Positions 1-9,095 are shown, counted from the first letter of the stretch. The stretch is DNA of 64,000 bases from Blautia sp. Marseille-P3087 (GCF_900120195.1 NZ_LT635539.1:62001-126000), one strand, 5' to 3'. Program-made: numbers and translations. The notes: generated from the sequence alone by a model not told the origin.

Positions 1-1599
1 AAATGGACAGAAAAAGAATATGTAGATAAAGCCCCGATCTGGTGCAGTGTAGACCTGCGTGACGGAAACCAGGCGCTGGTAATCCCGATGAGCCTTGAGC
101 AGAAAGTGGAATTTTTCAAACTGCTTGTTGAGATTGGATTTAAAGAAATCGAAGTTGGTTTCCCGGCTGCATCTGAAACAGAATATACCTTTATCCGTAC
201 ACTGATCGAGCAGAACCTGATTCCGGACGATGTAACGATCCAGGTACTGACACAGGCCAGAGAGCACATCATCCGTAAGACTTTTGAAGCAGTCAAAGGT
301 GCTCCGAAGGCAATCGTACATGTATACAACTCTACCTCTGTTGCACAGAGAGAACAGGTGTTTAAGAAATCAAAAGAAGAAATCTTAAAGATTGCCGTAG
401 ATGGTGCAACACTTCTGAAAGAACTGGCTGATCAGACAGAAGGAAACTTCCAGTTTGAATACAGCCCGGAGAGCTTTACCGGAACAGAGCCGGAATATGC
501 ACTGGAAGTGTGCAACGCAGTCCTGGATGTATGGAAACCAACTGCAGACAACAAAGCAATCATCAACCTGCCGGTTACTGTACAGCACTCCATGCCGCAT
601 GTATATGCAAGCCAGGTCGAGTATATGTGTGAAAACTTAAAATATCGTGACAATGTGATTGTATCTCTTCATCCGCACAACGACCGTGGATGTGGCGTTG
701 CAGATTCTGAGATGGGACTGCTTGCAGGCGCAGACAGAATCGAAGGAACATTGTTTGGTAATGGAGAACGTACCGGTAATGTAGATATTGTAACACTTGC
801 CATGAACATGTTTTCACAGGGTGTGGATCCTGAACTGGATTTCTCAAATATGCCGCATGTATGCGAAGTTTACGAAGAATGTACCGGAATGAAAGTAGAT
901 GAGAGAAGCCCGTACAGTGGTGCGCTTGTATTTGCAGCATTCTCAGGTTCTCATCAGGATGCTATCGCAAAGGGCATGCACTGGAGAGAAGAAAAAGATC
1001 CGAGTCGCTGGACGGTTCCGTATCTGCCGATCGACCCGACCGATGTCGGAAGAAACTACGATGCTGATGTTATCCGTATCAACAGCCAGTCTGGTAAAGG
1101 TGGAGTCGGATATATTCTTGAGACAAAATACGGTCTGAACCTGCCTCCGAAAATGCGCGAAGCTATGGGATATGCAGCAAAAGCTGTTTCCGATCACAGC
1201 CATAAAGAACTTCATCCGGATGAGATCTTCAACCTGTTTAAATCTACATTTGAAAATATTGTGGAACCATACAGTATCAATGAAGTTCATTTCCAGCAGA
1301 AAGATGGCGGTATTACAACCCAGGTAACTTCTACCTTCAATGGTCAGACCATCACGACTGAGGCAACTGGAAACGGACGTCTGGATGCAGTCAGCAATGC
1401 ACTTAGGAAGGCATACGAGATGAAGTTTACACTGGTAACTTATCAGGAACATGCACTTGAAAAGAGCACCAGCTCCAAAGCGATTGCATATGTCGGTATC
1501 CAGAAACCGGACGGCACCCTTGCATGGGGCGCAGGAGTGAATCCTGACATTATCAGAGCCTCTATTGACGCCCTTGTAACTGCTATCAACAACCGTTGA
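1..1599 (+). CDS. leuA: 2-isopropylmalate synthase, 5'-truncated by window edge
   Basis: Condenses acetyl-CoA with 2-oxoisovalerate, the committed step of leucine synthesis, in the cytoplasm. The frame is open from base 1 (K-W-T-E-K-E...) and the HMGL-family motif DLRDGNQAL lies at bases 49-75, so the ATG at 88 is internal and the true start lies upstream of the window. Metal-ligand region SLHPHNDRGCGVA and GNGERTGN are both present. The C-terminal third (from about GGITTQVTSTF) is the LeuA allosteric domain where leucine feedback acts in this family. At over 530 residues visible it belongs to the long LeuA class. A terminator follows directly, so this is the last gene of its transcript. Confidence 0.95.
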   Translation, partial: KWTEKEYVDKAPIWCSVDLRDGNQALVIPMSLEQKVEFFKLLVEIGFKEIEVGFPAASETEYTFIRTLIEQNLIPDDVTIQVLTQAREHIIRKTFEAVKGAPKAIVHVYNSTSVAQREQVFKKSKEEILKIAVDGATLLKELADQTEGNFQFEYSPESFTGTEPEYALEVCNAVLDVWKPTADNKAIINLPVTVQHSMPHVYASQVEYMCENLKYRDNVIVSLHPHNDRGCGVADSEMGLLAGADRIEGTLFGNGERTGNVDIVTLAMNMFSQGVDPELDFSNMPHVCEVYEECTGMKVDERSPYSGALVFAAFSGSHQDAIAKGMHWREEKDPSRWTVPYLPIDPTDVGRNYDADVIRINSQSGKGGVGYILETKYGLNLPPKMREAMGYAAKAVSDHSHKELHPDEIFNLFKSTFENIVEPYSINEVHFQQKDGGITTQVTSTFNGQTITTEATGNGRLDAVSNALRKAYEMKFTLVTYQEHALEKSTSSKAIAYVGIQKPDGTLAWGAGVNPDIIRASIDALVTAINNR

Positions 1600-1613
1600 T
1601 CTTTATTGAATAT

Positions 1614-1670
1614 AAAGCCTTTTTTACATCGACAGTGAAAAGACATTGTCAATGTAAAGAAGGCTTTTTT
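1614..1670 (+). terminator. Intrinsic terminator after leuA
   Basis: A long imperfect hairpin: the arm beginning AAAGCCTTTTTTACAT at 1614 pairs with ATGTAAAGAAGGCTTT, two mismatches over about 21 pairs, followed by a T run. It separates leuA from the molybdenum hydroxylase genes. Confidence 0.85.
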
Positions 1671-1804
1671 ATGCATATTTCACAGAAAACAAACACAAAA
1701 AATATAGATATGACTATGGAAATTTAAAAAAAATTCTGCTAAACTTAAATTAAGTATGCCTGTGCATATTCGAAATTGGATGACAGAAAGGAAACGATAC
1801 ACAG

Positions 1805-2623
1805 ATGCTAAAGATTAAAAGCTATGTGAAAGTAAAAAGCGTTGCAGAAGCGTATGAGCTGAATCAGAAAAAAACAGCAATTGTCCTTGGCGGAATGGTG
1901 TGGCTGAAGATGGGAAATCGTAATATTTCCACAGCCATTGATCTTTCGGGGCTGGGGCTGGATACGATTCAGGAATTTGACGATGAATTTGTGATCGGCT
2001 GTATGACACCACTTCGGGAACTGGAGATAAATGAAAGTCTGAATGAATACACACATGGAGCCATACAGGAAAGCCTGCGACACATTGTCGGAGTGCAGTT
2101 TCGCAACTGTGCGACAGTAGGGGGAAGCATTTGGGGACGCTATGGATTTTCTGATGTGCTGACCATGTTTCTGGGTATGGATACATGGGTGGAACTTTAC
2201 GATGCAGGAAAGATTCCGCTGACAGAATTTGTAAACCGTAAGAAGGACAATGATATTCTGGTCAATATTATTGTAAAAAAACAGCCTCTTCGTGTCTGTT
2301 ATATGAGCCAGCGTAATACAAAGACGGATTTCCCGGTACTGACATGCGTAGCATCTATGATCGGAGAAGAAGCGCGGACAGTGATTGGTGCAAGACCGGG
2401 ACATGCTGTTGTAGTTGAAGATAAAGATCATATTCTTAAAAATTTTAAGAATATGACGAAAAAGCAGCGAGAGGAAGCCATCAGGAAGTTTGCAGAATAT
2501 GCGGCTGCAAATGTCAAAACTTCCGGAAATATGCGTGCCTCCGCAGAATACAGAACACTTCTTGTTGAAGTGTTCACAAGAAGAACATGGGAAACAGTAG
2601 GAGGAATGAAAGATGAATATTAG
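1805..2623 (+). CDS. Molybdenum hydroxylase FAD-binding subunit (XdhB/CoxM-like)
   Basis: 272 residues, the usual size for the FAD subunit of three-subunit xanthine-dehydrogenase-type enzymes. It passes electrons between the 2Fe-2S subunit and NAD(P) or ferredoxin. Visible family motifs are VLGGMVWL near residue 28 (FAD pyrophosphate loop, normally GGGT/GG) and the second FAD motif ATVGGSIWG around residue 100. Start ATG follows AAAGGAAA about 10 bases upstream. It overlaps the 2Fe-2S gene by 11 bases, so the two are translationally coupled. No clear -35/-10 was found in the 134 bases after the leuA terminator. The substrate cannot be read from sequence; purine or another N-heterocycle is likely. 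Confidence 0.85.
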   Translation: MLKIKSYVKVKSVAEAYELNQKKTAIVLGGMVWLKMGNRNISTAIDLSGLGLDTIQEFDDEFVIGCMTPLRELEINESLNEYTHGAIQESLRHIVGVQFRNCATVGGSIWGRYGFSDVLTMFLGMDTWVELYDAGKIPLTEFVNRKKDNDILVNIIVKKQPLRVCYMSQRNTKTDFPVLTCVASMIGEEARTVIGARPGHAVVVEDKDHILKNFKNMTKKQREEAIRKFAEYAAANVKTSGNMRASAEYRTLLVEVFTRRTWETVGGMKDEY

Positions 2624-3080
2624 TTTCTGGCTGAATGGCGCTTACCGCCAGGAAGAGATAGAACCTGGGATGCTTCTCATTGATTTCCTGAGAGAAAAAG
2701 GCTGCTTCAGTGTAAAGAGAGGATGCGAGACGGCAAACTGTGGACTTTGTACCGTATTACTTGATGAGAGACCGGTACTGTCATGTTCAGTGCTTGCTGC
2801 AAGAATTGATGGCAAAAAAGTTGTGACACTGGAAGGAATGCAGAGAGAGGCGCAGGAGTTTGGAAGCTTTCTTGCAAATGAAGGCGCTGAGCAGTGTGGT
2901 TTCTGTAATCCGGGATTTATTATGAATGTATTTGCAATGCTGCGTGAACTCAAAGAGCCTACGGAAGAACAGATCAAAGAATATCTTGCAGGCAACTTAT
3001 GCAGATGTTCAGGATTTGTTTCTCAGACAACGAGCATTTTGAAATTTCTGAAATACAAAAAAGCACAGGAGGAAGCATAA
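2613..3080 (+). CDS. Molybdenum hydroxylase 2Fe-2S subunit (XdhC/CoxS-like)
   Basis: 155 residues carrying both [2Fe-2S] clusters of the enzyme. The plant-type N-terminal ferredoxin cluster uses C38, C43, C46 and C58; the C-terminal helical cluster uses C95, C98, C130 and C132 (QCGFCNPGF and NLCRCSG). All eight cysteines are present, so electron transfer from molybdenum to FAD should be intact. It overlaps the upstream FAD gene by 11 bases and is one base from the catalytic subunit. Gene order FAD, FeS, Mo differs from the Mo, FAD, FeS order of the second set at 49.2 kb. Confidence 0.92.
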   Translation: MNISFWLNGAYRQEEIEPGMLLIDFLREKGCFSVKRGCETANCGLCTVLLDERPVLSCSVLAARIDGKKVVTLEGMQREAQEFGSFLANEGAEQCGFCNPGFIMNVFAMLRELKEPTEEQIKEYLAGNLCRCSGFVSQTTSILKFLKYKKAQEEA

Positions 3081-3081
3081 A

Positions 3082-5379
3082 ATGAAATATGTAAATCAGC
3101 CTGTACGCAAAACAGACGCAATGGCACTGGTAACTGGAAAACCGGTGTATACTGATGACCTGGCTCCAAAGGACTGCCTGATCGTAAAAATTCTGCGAAG
3201 CCCGCATGCAAACGCATGGGTGGAGGATATCAAGACCGGAAATGCAGAAAAGGTTGCAGGAATCGCATGCATTCTTACCTATAAAGATGTTCCACAGAAA
3301 CGTTTTACACTGGCAGGACAGACAGCACCGGAGATGAGTCCGGATGACCGTCTGATCATCGACCGTCATGTACGTTTTGTCGGAGATGTAGTTGCAATTG
3401 TTGCCGGAGAGACCGAGGAAGCGGTAGATAAAGCATTAAAAAGAATCAAAGTACAGTATCGTGTCGAGGCACCGGTTCTTGATATGCATAAAGCAAAAGA
3501 CAATCCGATTCTGGTTCATCCGGAAGAAAACTGGAAACTAAAAATCCCGCTTGGTGGAAATAATAAACGTAACTTGTGCGCGGAAGCACTGGAAGAGCAC
3601 GGTGATGTGGATAAAGTCCTGAGCGAGTGTAAATATACTGTAGAGCAGACTTATCACACAAAAGCAAATCAGCAGACTATGATGGAGACTTTCCGTACGG
3701 CCTGTTATATGGATCATTTTGGCAGACTGGTTGTACTTTCATCTACACAGATTCCGTTTCATGTACGAAGAATTGTAGGAAGGGCGTTGGACATTCCGGC
3801 ATCTAAAGTGCGTGTCATCAAACCTAGGATTGGCGGTGGTTTTGGTGCAAAGCAGACATCCGTCAGTGAAATTTACCCGGCAATCGTTACATGGAAAACC
3901 GGTCGTCCGTCAAAGATGATCTTTTCACGATATGAATCTATGATCTGTTCTTCACCGCGTCATGAGATGGAAATTACAGTGCGTGCCGGTGCAGATGAAA
4001 ATGGAATCATTAAAGCAATTGATGTATATACATTATCAAATACGGGGGCATATGGCGAACACAGTTCCACCACAGTTGGCTTAAGTGGACACAAATCTAT
4101 AGGTCTTTATCGTCACACAGAAGCATATCGTTTTGCGTTTGATGTAGTTTATACGAATGTACAGGCAGCAGGAGCTTATCGTGGATATGGTGCGACGCAG
4201 GGAATCTTTGCTGTCGAATCTGCAGTGAATGAGCTGGCACACAAGATGGGCATGGATCCGGTCAGAATCAAAGAGCTGAACATGCCGATCGAGGGCGGCC
4301 CACTTCCGGGATATCCGGATGTTCCTTATGCACAGAGCTGTACCATGGATAAATGTATGGCAAGAGCCAAAGAGATGATGGACTGGGATTCAAAATATCC
4401 GTTCCGTGATATGGGCAATGGTAAGGTGCGTGGTGTTGGCGTAGCTATGGCAATGCAGGGTTCTTCGATTGCCGGTGTTGATGTTGGTGGCGCAGATATT
4501 AAGTTGAATGAAGACGGATCTTATACTCTGGCACTTGGATGTACAGATATGGGAACCGGATGTGACACCATCATGGCGCAGATCGCGGCAGACTGTCTTG
4601 AGACACCGATGGAAAACATTGTTGTATTCAGTGTGGATACTGATATTTCACCATATGATTCCGGTTCTTATGCTTCTTCAACCACATATACCACAGGTGT
4701 GGCAGTTATGAAGGCCTGCCAGGAGCTTCGAAAAAAGATCTGTGAACTTGGCGCACAGATGATCGAAGTAGATCAGGACAAAGTGGATTTTGACGGATCG
4801 TATGTTTTCTGTGATGGAGAAGAAGAAGAGAAACGAGTATCTTTGGAACAGATTGCCTTAAAGGGTACATTTTTCAATAATATTGAGCTTCAGGTAGTAA
4901 AACAGCATTCTTCACCGCTGTCTCCGCCGCCGTTTATGGTGGGTATGGCAGAAGTAGAGGTTGATACAGAAACAGGAACTGTGGAGGTATTGGACTATGT
5001 GGCCGCCGTAGATTGTGGAACACCAATTAATCCGAATCTTGCCCGTGTGCAGACCGAGGGAGGTATTGCGCAGGGAATCGGAATGGCACTGTTTGAGGAG
5101 GTTCAGTATACCGAAAAAGGTAAGGTCCGTAACAATTCTTTGATGCAGTACAAAATTCCGACCAGAGAAGATTTTGGAAACATCCGTGTGGCATTTGAGA
5201 GCAGTTATGAAGAGAGTGGTCCGTTTGGTGCAAAATCAATCGGAGAACTTGTTATTGATACTCCATGTCCGGCAATCGCAGAAGCAATCTATAATGCAAC
5301 AGGCGTCCGGGTGCGTGAACTTCCGATCACACCGGAGAAGGTTGCGATGGGAATCCTCAAAAAGAAATTGGAGAAATAA
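3082..5379 (+). CDS. Molybdenum hydroxylase catalytic (Mo-cofactor) subunit, XdhA-like
   Basis: 765 residues, full length for the XDH large subunit. The N-terminal a/b hammerhead begins VRKTDAMALVTGKPVYTDD. Cofactor-binding loops include IGGGFGAKQ, AAGAYRGYG and the late SIGEL segment, where E722 is the expected catalytic base that activates the Mo-OH. Third gene of an FAD-FeS-Mo operon, followed one base later by a membrane protein. No cofactor insertion or sulfur/selenium transfer gene lies beside it; the nearest are yqeB and yqeC-mocA at 53 kb. Substrate unassigned. Confidence 0.88.
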   Translation: MKYVNQPVRKTDAMALVTGKPVYTDDLAPKDCLIVKILRSPHANAWVEDIKTGNAEKVAGIACILTYKDVPQKRFTLAGQTAPEMSPDDRLIIDRHVRFVGDVVAIVAGETEEAVDKALKRIKVQYRVEAPVLDMHKAKDNPILVHPEENWKLKIPLGGNNKRNLCAEALEEHGDVDKVLSECKYTVEQTYHTKANQQTMMETFRTACYMDHFGRLVVLSSTQIPFHVRRIVGRALDIPASKVRVIKPRIGGGFGAKQTSVSEIYPAIVTWKTGRPSKMIFSRYESMICSSPRHEMEITVRAGADENGIIKAIDVYTLSNTGAYGEHSSTTVGLSGHKSIGLYRHTEAYRFAFDVVYTNVQAAGAYRGYGATQGIFAVESAVNELAHKMGMDPVRIKELNMPIEGGPLPGYPDVPYAQSCTMDKCMARAKEMMDWDSKYPFRDMGNGKVRGVGVAMAMQGSSIAGVDVGGADIKLNEDGSYTLALGCTDMGTGCDTIMAQIAADCLETPMENIVVFSVDTDISPYDSGSYASSTTYTTGVAVMKACQELRKKICELGAQMIEVDQDKVDFDGSYVFCDGEEEEKRVSLEQIALKGTFFNNIELQVVKQHSSPLSPPPFMVGMAEVEVDTETGTVEVLDYVAAVDCGTPINPNLARVQTEGGIAQGIGMALFEEVQYTEKGKVRNNSLMQYKIPTREDFGNIRVAFESSYEESGPFGAKSIGELVIDTPCPAIAEAIYNATGVRVRELPITPEKVAMGILKKKLEK

Positions 5380-5380
5380 A

Positions 5381-6424
5381 ATGAGTATTATTCTGAAAGG
5401 AATACTTGCATTATTCTGGTTGCTGCTGGTACCGGCGGCAATCGGAATTCTGTTTATGTCAAAAAGAAAAGACATTTGTCCGGAAGCATGCCTGCCGTTT
5501 GGATATCTGGTCTTATTTTCATTGATGGAGATATTCACACTTCCATTGACTTTTTTGAAGGCACCCCTTCATATTCTGACAGTATTGTATGGTGGGGTGG
5601 CAGTACTTCTGGCAGTAGTGGGAGTTGTATCGGTTGTTGGAAATAAAGAGAAGAGACAAAATGTGATAAGTGTACAAAAAAGGGAAAATAAGATTACGTT
5701 TTACCTTGCGTTGGCGCTTCTTCTTATTATATGCCAGATTGTAATGTGTGCGCTTCTGGCACATATGGATGCAGATGACAGTTTCTTTGTGGCAAGTGCA
5801 ACAACAGATGTTTATACGGACACTATTTTTGAAGTGAACCCTGATACAGGCAGATATTATATGGTATTGCCGGAGAGATATATCCTTTCTCCGTTTCCGG
5901 TATTTCTTGCGGTAGTCAGTCAGCTGAGTGCCGGACTGCACCCTGCGATTATGGCGCATGTGGTATTTCCGGCAGTATTTTTGGGTGTAGTTTATATGGT
6001 TCAAAGTCTTTTGAGCAGATGCTGGTTTCCGAATGATCGAAAAGCCCGGGATATTTATTTGCTGCTCGTGGCAGTGCTCAGTAGTTTTTCGGCATATTCT
6101 GTTTATAATGCAGGTAATTTTCAGATGGTTCGCCTGTGGCAGGGAAAAGCGATTTTGGCAGCAATCCTGATTCCGATGCTGGTGTATCTGTGCCTGACAA
6201 TAGTTATGAAAGAAAAAGCGGAATATTCATGGGGATTGATGCTGATGGCAAATTTGAGCTGTTGTCTGGTATCTTCTATGGGAATTATACTGGCACCATT
6301 GTTGATCGGAAGCTTTGCAGTCGTGAAGTTGATTTATAAAAAAGATTTTACGTGTATTTGGAAGTGTGCATTGTGCTGTATTCCGACATTGGTTTTGGGA
6401 CTGATCTTTTTATATGTTCTGTAA
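5381..6424 (+). CDS. Polytopic membrane protein, DUF6077-like N-terminal part
   Basis: 347 residues when started at ATG 5381, one base after the hydroxylase stop. An in-frame ATG at 5174 lies inside the upstream gene and was rejected. About nine hydrophobic spans, starting ILKGILALFWLLLVPAAIGI. The central extracytoplasmic-looking motif HMDADDSFFVASATTDVYTD and the following TGRYYMVLPERYILSPFP resemble DUF6077 proteins of Lachnospiraceae. The protein stops soon after a membrane span, and the next gene supplies further spans and a soluble tail, so the two may be halves of one unit. Function unknown; such proteins resemble large lipid-linked glycan enzymes, but that is a guess. Confidence 0.6.
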   Translation: MSIILKGILALFWLLLVPAAIGILFMSKRKDICPEACLPFGYLVLFSLMEIFTLPLTFLKAPLHILTVLYGGVAVLLAVVGVVSVVGNKEKRQNVISVQKRENKITFYLALALLLIICQIVMCALLAHMDADDSFFVASATTDVYTDTIFEVNPDTGRYYMVLPERYILSPFPVFLAVVSQLSAGLHPAIMAHVVFPAVFLGVVYMVQSLLSRCWFPNDRKARDIYLLLVAVLSSFSAYSVYNAGNFQMVRLWQGKAILAAILIPMLVYLCLTIVMKEKAEYSWGLMLMANLSCCLVSSMGIILAPLLIGSFAVVKLIYKKDFTCIWKCALCCIPTLVLGLIFLYVL

Positions 6425-6440
6425 ACAGGAGAAAACTTGA

Positions 6441-7241
6441 ATGAAAGAATTAATCAATCAGATATTGAATTTCTGGAGCAACTACTGGGGGGACAGCCTT
6501 TTCTCATATTTGTTGATTCTTGCAGCTGCTTATTTGCTCATTTTTAAAAGAAAAGAAGAAAATGTAAAATATGTGCTCACCTATCTTCTGATCATGCTCT
6601 TTTTGTTTTTCTGTCCTCTTACAGCTGCTGTCATTCAGAAATGCATTGGTGCGAGCGTTTACTGGCGAGTGTTATGGCTGATTCCTTCTTCTCCTGTAAT
6701 TGCACTGGCAATGACAGAATTGATAAAAGACCATCAGAAAAACATGCAGATGCTTTTGGTGGTATTGTGTATAGGAATCGTTGCAGTGAGTGGAAAGGAA
6801 GTATATCTGGCTGGAAATTATACACGTGTTCATAATTATCAGCAGGTGCCGGATGAGGTTGCCGGAATTTGCGAGCTCATTCAGGCGGATGCGCAGGGCG
6901 AAAAATTTACATTTGCATCAGACGACGATATAAGTTCATATGTGCGTGTATATGATCCGTCTATTTACAATTTGATAGGAAGAAATGCACGTTCGACACA
7001 GGGCAGATCAAGGAAGCTTTATTATGAGATTAATTCGCCGGAGCCAGATTACCGAATAATCGCTATAGGCGGAAAAATACAGATGTGTAATTATCTGGCA
7101 TTAAGAATTACGGCAGATGAGCAAAAAGAAGTGCTGGCTGAGGCAGGATATCAGGAGATTGGAAGCATTGGAAGATATACCATATTCCGTCTGGGAAATC
7201 ATGTCACAGATTACAGAAATACAAAAATATTAGGCGATTGA
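6441..7241 (+). CDS. Membrane protein with soluble C-terminal domain, partner of the preceding gene
   Basis: 266 residues with about four hydrophobic segments in the first 125, then a soluble region containing VHNYQQVPDEVAGICELI and DDDISSYVRVYDPSIYNLIGR. It begins 16 bases after the previous stop with its own AGGAG (about 6427-6431), so it is expressed separately. Together with the preceding protein it makes about 613 residues, near what I recall for single DUF6077 proteins. It may be a natural gene split or an old frameshift followed by a new start. No catalytic motif recognised. Confidence 0.5.
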   Translation: MKELINQILNFWSNYWGDSLFSYLLILAAAYLLIFKRKEENVKYVLTYLLIMLFLFFCPLTAAVIQKCIGASVYWRVLWLIPSSPVIALAMTELIKDHQKNMQMLLVVLCIGIVAVSGKEVYLAGNYTRVHNYQQVPDEVAGICELIQADAQGEKFTFASDDDISSYVRVYDPSIYNLIGRNARSTQGRSRKLYYEINSPEPDYRIIAIGGKIQMCNYLALRITADEQKEVLAEAGYQEIGSIGRYTIFRLGNHVTDYRNTKILGD

Positions 7242-7276
7242 GAAAGTTGTTTATAAATAGCAAATTATTCAAAAAC

Positions 7277-7305
7277 TTTACAAATAGTAAAATATATGCT
7301 ATATT
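7277..7305 (+). promoter_or_regulatory. SigA-type promoter for tRNA-Arg and downstream gene
   Basis: TTTACA (7277-7282), 17-base spacer, TATATT (7300-7305) preceded by an extended TGC. The expected transcript start is about 7312, some 14 bases before the tRNA. Confidence 0.7.
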
Positions 7306-7325
7306 ATAAAAAGCTTTAATAGCCT

Positions 7326-7397
7326 GCACCTGTAGCTCAGTGGATAGAGCAGTGGTTTCCGGTACCATGTGCGGGGGTTCGATTCCCTTCAGGTGTG
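7326..7397 (+). tRNA. tRNA-Arg (anticodon CCG)
   Basis: Folds as a full cloverleaf. The acceptor GCACCTG pairs with CAGGTGT (one G-U); the D stem is GCTC/GAGC. The anticodon stem GTGGT/ACCAT holds loop TTCCGGT, giving anticodon CCG, which reads CGG. The T stem GGGGG/CCCTT has loop TTCGATT. Discriminator G at 7397; CCA is not encoded. No terminator separates it from the SH3 gene, but a hairpin GCACGAGG / CCTCGGTGC (7400-7426) lies directly downstream. Confidence 0.93.
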
Positions 7398-7451
7398 TTG
7401 CACGAGGTACGGGTCTGCCTCGGTGCGTTGTAAGTTAAGGAGGACAAGAAC

Positions 7452-8369
7452 TTGGATAATTTCAGGGAATGGTTGTCAGATAACCTTCGCTATTTTATGC
7501 TTGGCGGAGCGATTCTGGTGATCGTAGCTGTGTTGTTCGTTGGTGTTCGCGCCTGTGTCGGAAGTGGGAAGGGAACTTCAGACGGAGAACAAACAACAGC
7601 TCAGGACAACGACCAGGGAACTGATCCTTCTTCTCCGGAAGATGATGGGGAGACAAACGACGGGAAGAAAGAAGAAGACACGAATCCCTTGGAGGATGGC
7701 AGCGAAGAAATTGCTGCGCTTATGAACAGTTACTACAAAGCTTTAGGGGACAAAGACATTACCGCATTGAGAACTGTTGTCAATAATCTGACACCCTCAG
7801 ATGAATCAAAGATCACAAATGCCAAAGATTACATCGAAGGATATCAGGTCAGCAATGTTTATACAAAGAAAGGCTTGGATGATAATTCTTTTGTAGTGTA
7901 TACACGGGGAAGTTTTGTATGCAAAGGAATTGATACACCGGCACCGTCTTTGTGGAGTTCTTATGTAGTAAAAGACAGTGATAATAATTACAAGATACTT
8001 GGTGATCTCGAGCAGAACACACAGGTTTCTGGGTATATGGATTCACTGAAGTCAGACGAAGATGTGCAGAAGCTGACTGCAGAAGTGCAGGTAGCATATG
8101 AGCAGGCACAGAAAGATGATCCGGCTCTGGCACAGTTTTTGAATGGACTAGGTGAAGAAGTAGATACTTCTTCCGGCACGAGTGCAGACGGCACAACTCT
8201 GACAGTTACAGAAGGATGTAATGTCAGGGCAGAAGCAAGCAGCGACAGTGATATCATAGGTGGTCTTGACACTGGTGATCAGGTTGTGAAAGTAGGTCAG
8301 GAGGGTGACTGGATTCAGATCGATTACGATGGCGAGACCGGATATGTTTACAGTGGATTGCTTCAGTAA
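7452..8369 (+). CDS. Membrane-anchored SH3-domain protein
   Basis: 305 residues. TTG start at 7452 is chosen because AAGGAGG ends eight bases upstream and no better start exists. N-terminal hydrophobic anchor YFMLGGAILVIVAVLFVGVRA is followed by an acidic, low-complexity linker rich in E, D, T and Q (about residues 40-85). Next comes a helical globular domain, IAALMNSYYKALGDKDITAL. The C-terminal bacterial SH3 domain (about 245-305) reads LTVTEGCNVRAEASSDSDIIG to GYVYSGLLQ. Likely outside the membrane, binding peptidoglycan or a wall polymer. Probably co-transcribed with tRNA-Arg. Confidence 0.8.
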   Translation: MDNFREWLSDNLRYFMLGGAILVIVAVLFVGVRACVGSGKGTSDGEQTTAQDNDQGTDPSSPEDDGETNDGKKEEDTNPLEDGSEEIAALMNSYYKALGDKDITALRTVVNNLTPSDESKITNAKDYIEGYQVSNVYTKKGLDDNSFVVYTRGSFVCKGIDTPAPSLWSSYVVKDSDNNYKILGDLEQNTQVSGYMDSLKSDEDVQKLTAEVQVAYEQAQKDDPALAQFLNGLGEEVDTSSGTSADGTTLTVTEGCNVRAEASSDSDIIGGLDTGDQVVKVGQEGDWIQIDYDGETGYVYSGLLQ

Positions 8370-8381
8370 ATAAGAAAAGAT

Positions 8382-8412
8382 AAAAGACACAGGAGTTTTT
8401 CCTGTGTCTTTT
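8382..8412. terminator. Bidirectional terminator between convergent genes
   Basis: AAAAGACACAGG pairs perfectly with CCTGTGTCTTTT around a six-base loop. A and T runs on the two sides allow use from both strands. Confidence 0.9.
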
Positions 8413-8967
8413 CTAGTTCTTCAGAGAACCATCCGCCTGAAGTTCATATGTTTTTCCGCCCACAGTGACAGTACCGGTCTGCATGATACCGTCCTGATCC
8501 ATGTAGTAACGCTTTTTGTCTACTTCGATCCAGCCGGTCTGCATGATACCGTCTTGATTGAAATAATATTTTTTATGATCAGTGTCGGTAAGCCATCCGG
8601 TGTAAGGCTGTCCGTCAACCAGAAACATCCAGCTGCTTCCGTTGGCAGTCCATGTACCTTTGGCTGCTTCCGTGGAAACATCATTGTCGTCAGAAACGAC
8701 CGGCGTTTCGGTTGGTTTCTGAGTGGGTTCTGGTGTTGCTGATGGTGTTGACCCGGAAGTCTTTTTTTTATCTGAATTTTGAGTGCTCGTCTTGTCTTTT
8801 GAATCCTTTGCTGATGAAGCTTTGTCTGCTTTCGTGGAGGCCACGGATTCTTTTGTAAAATAGTCTGGATCGTAGGATGACTGACGCAGGAAAAATCCGG
8901 AAAAAAGACAAAGCAGAATGACTATGATAAGCAGCAGGGGATTTATCTGTCGGTTATTATCTGACAT
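8413..8967 (-). CDS. Membrane-anchored protein with choline/cell-wall-binding repeats
   Basis: 184 residues from ATG at 8967, which has AGGAGGAAAATT just upstream; the longer frame to 9138 has no such site. A short cytoplasmic start (MSDNNRQINP) is followed by one membrane span, LLLIIVILLCLFSGFFL. A low-complexity S/T/K/P linker (about 35-95) follows. The C-terminus holds tandem CW-binding repeats: WTANGSSWMFLVDGQPYTGW, then YYFNQDGIMQTGWIEVDKKR and YYMDQDGIMQTG. These bind wall polymers in Firmicutes. No catalytic domain is present. Confidence 0.82.
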   Translation of the reverse strand: MSDNNRQINPLLLIIVILLCLFSGFFLRQSSYDPDYFTKESVASTKADKASSAKDSKDKTSTQNSDKKKTSGSTPSATPEPTQKPTETPVVSDDNDVSTEAAKGTWTANGSSWMFLVDGQPYTGWLTDTDHKKYYFNQDGIMQTGWIEVDKKRYYMDQDGIMQTGTVTVGGKTYELQADGSLKN

Positions 8968-9066
8968 AATTTTCCTCCTTTGTGCAATCACACAATTACA
9001 TATTATCTTCATCATACATGATGTGGCGAAAAAATACAAGAGGTGTATAAAATATAAAACTGCCGG

Positions 9067-9095
9067 TTGCGGACGAAATAAAAACACTATATAAT
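9067..9095 (+). promoter_or_regulatory. SigA-type promoter giving a leaderless mRNA
   Basis: TTGCGG (9067-9072), 17-base spacer, TATAAT (9090-9095). The ATG of the next gene is at 9102, six bases after the -10, about where transcription should start. There is no Shine-Dalgarno. Confidence 0.7.
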
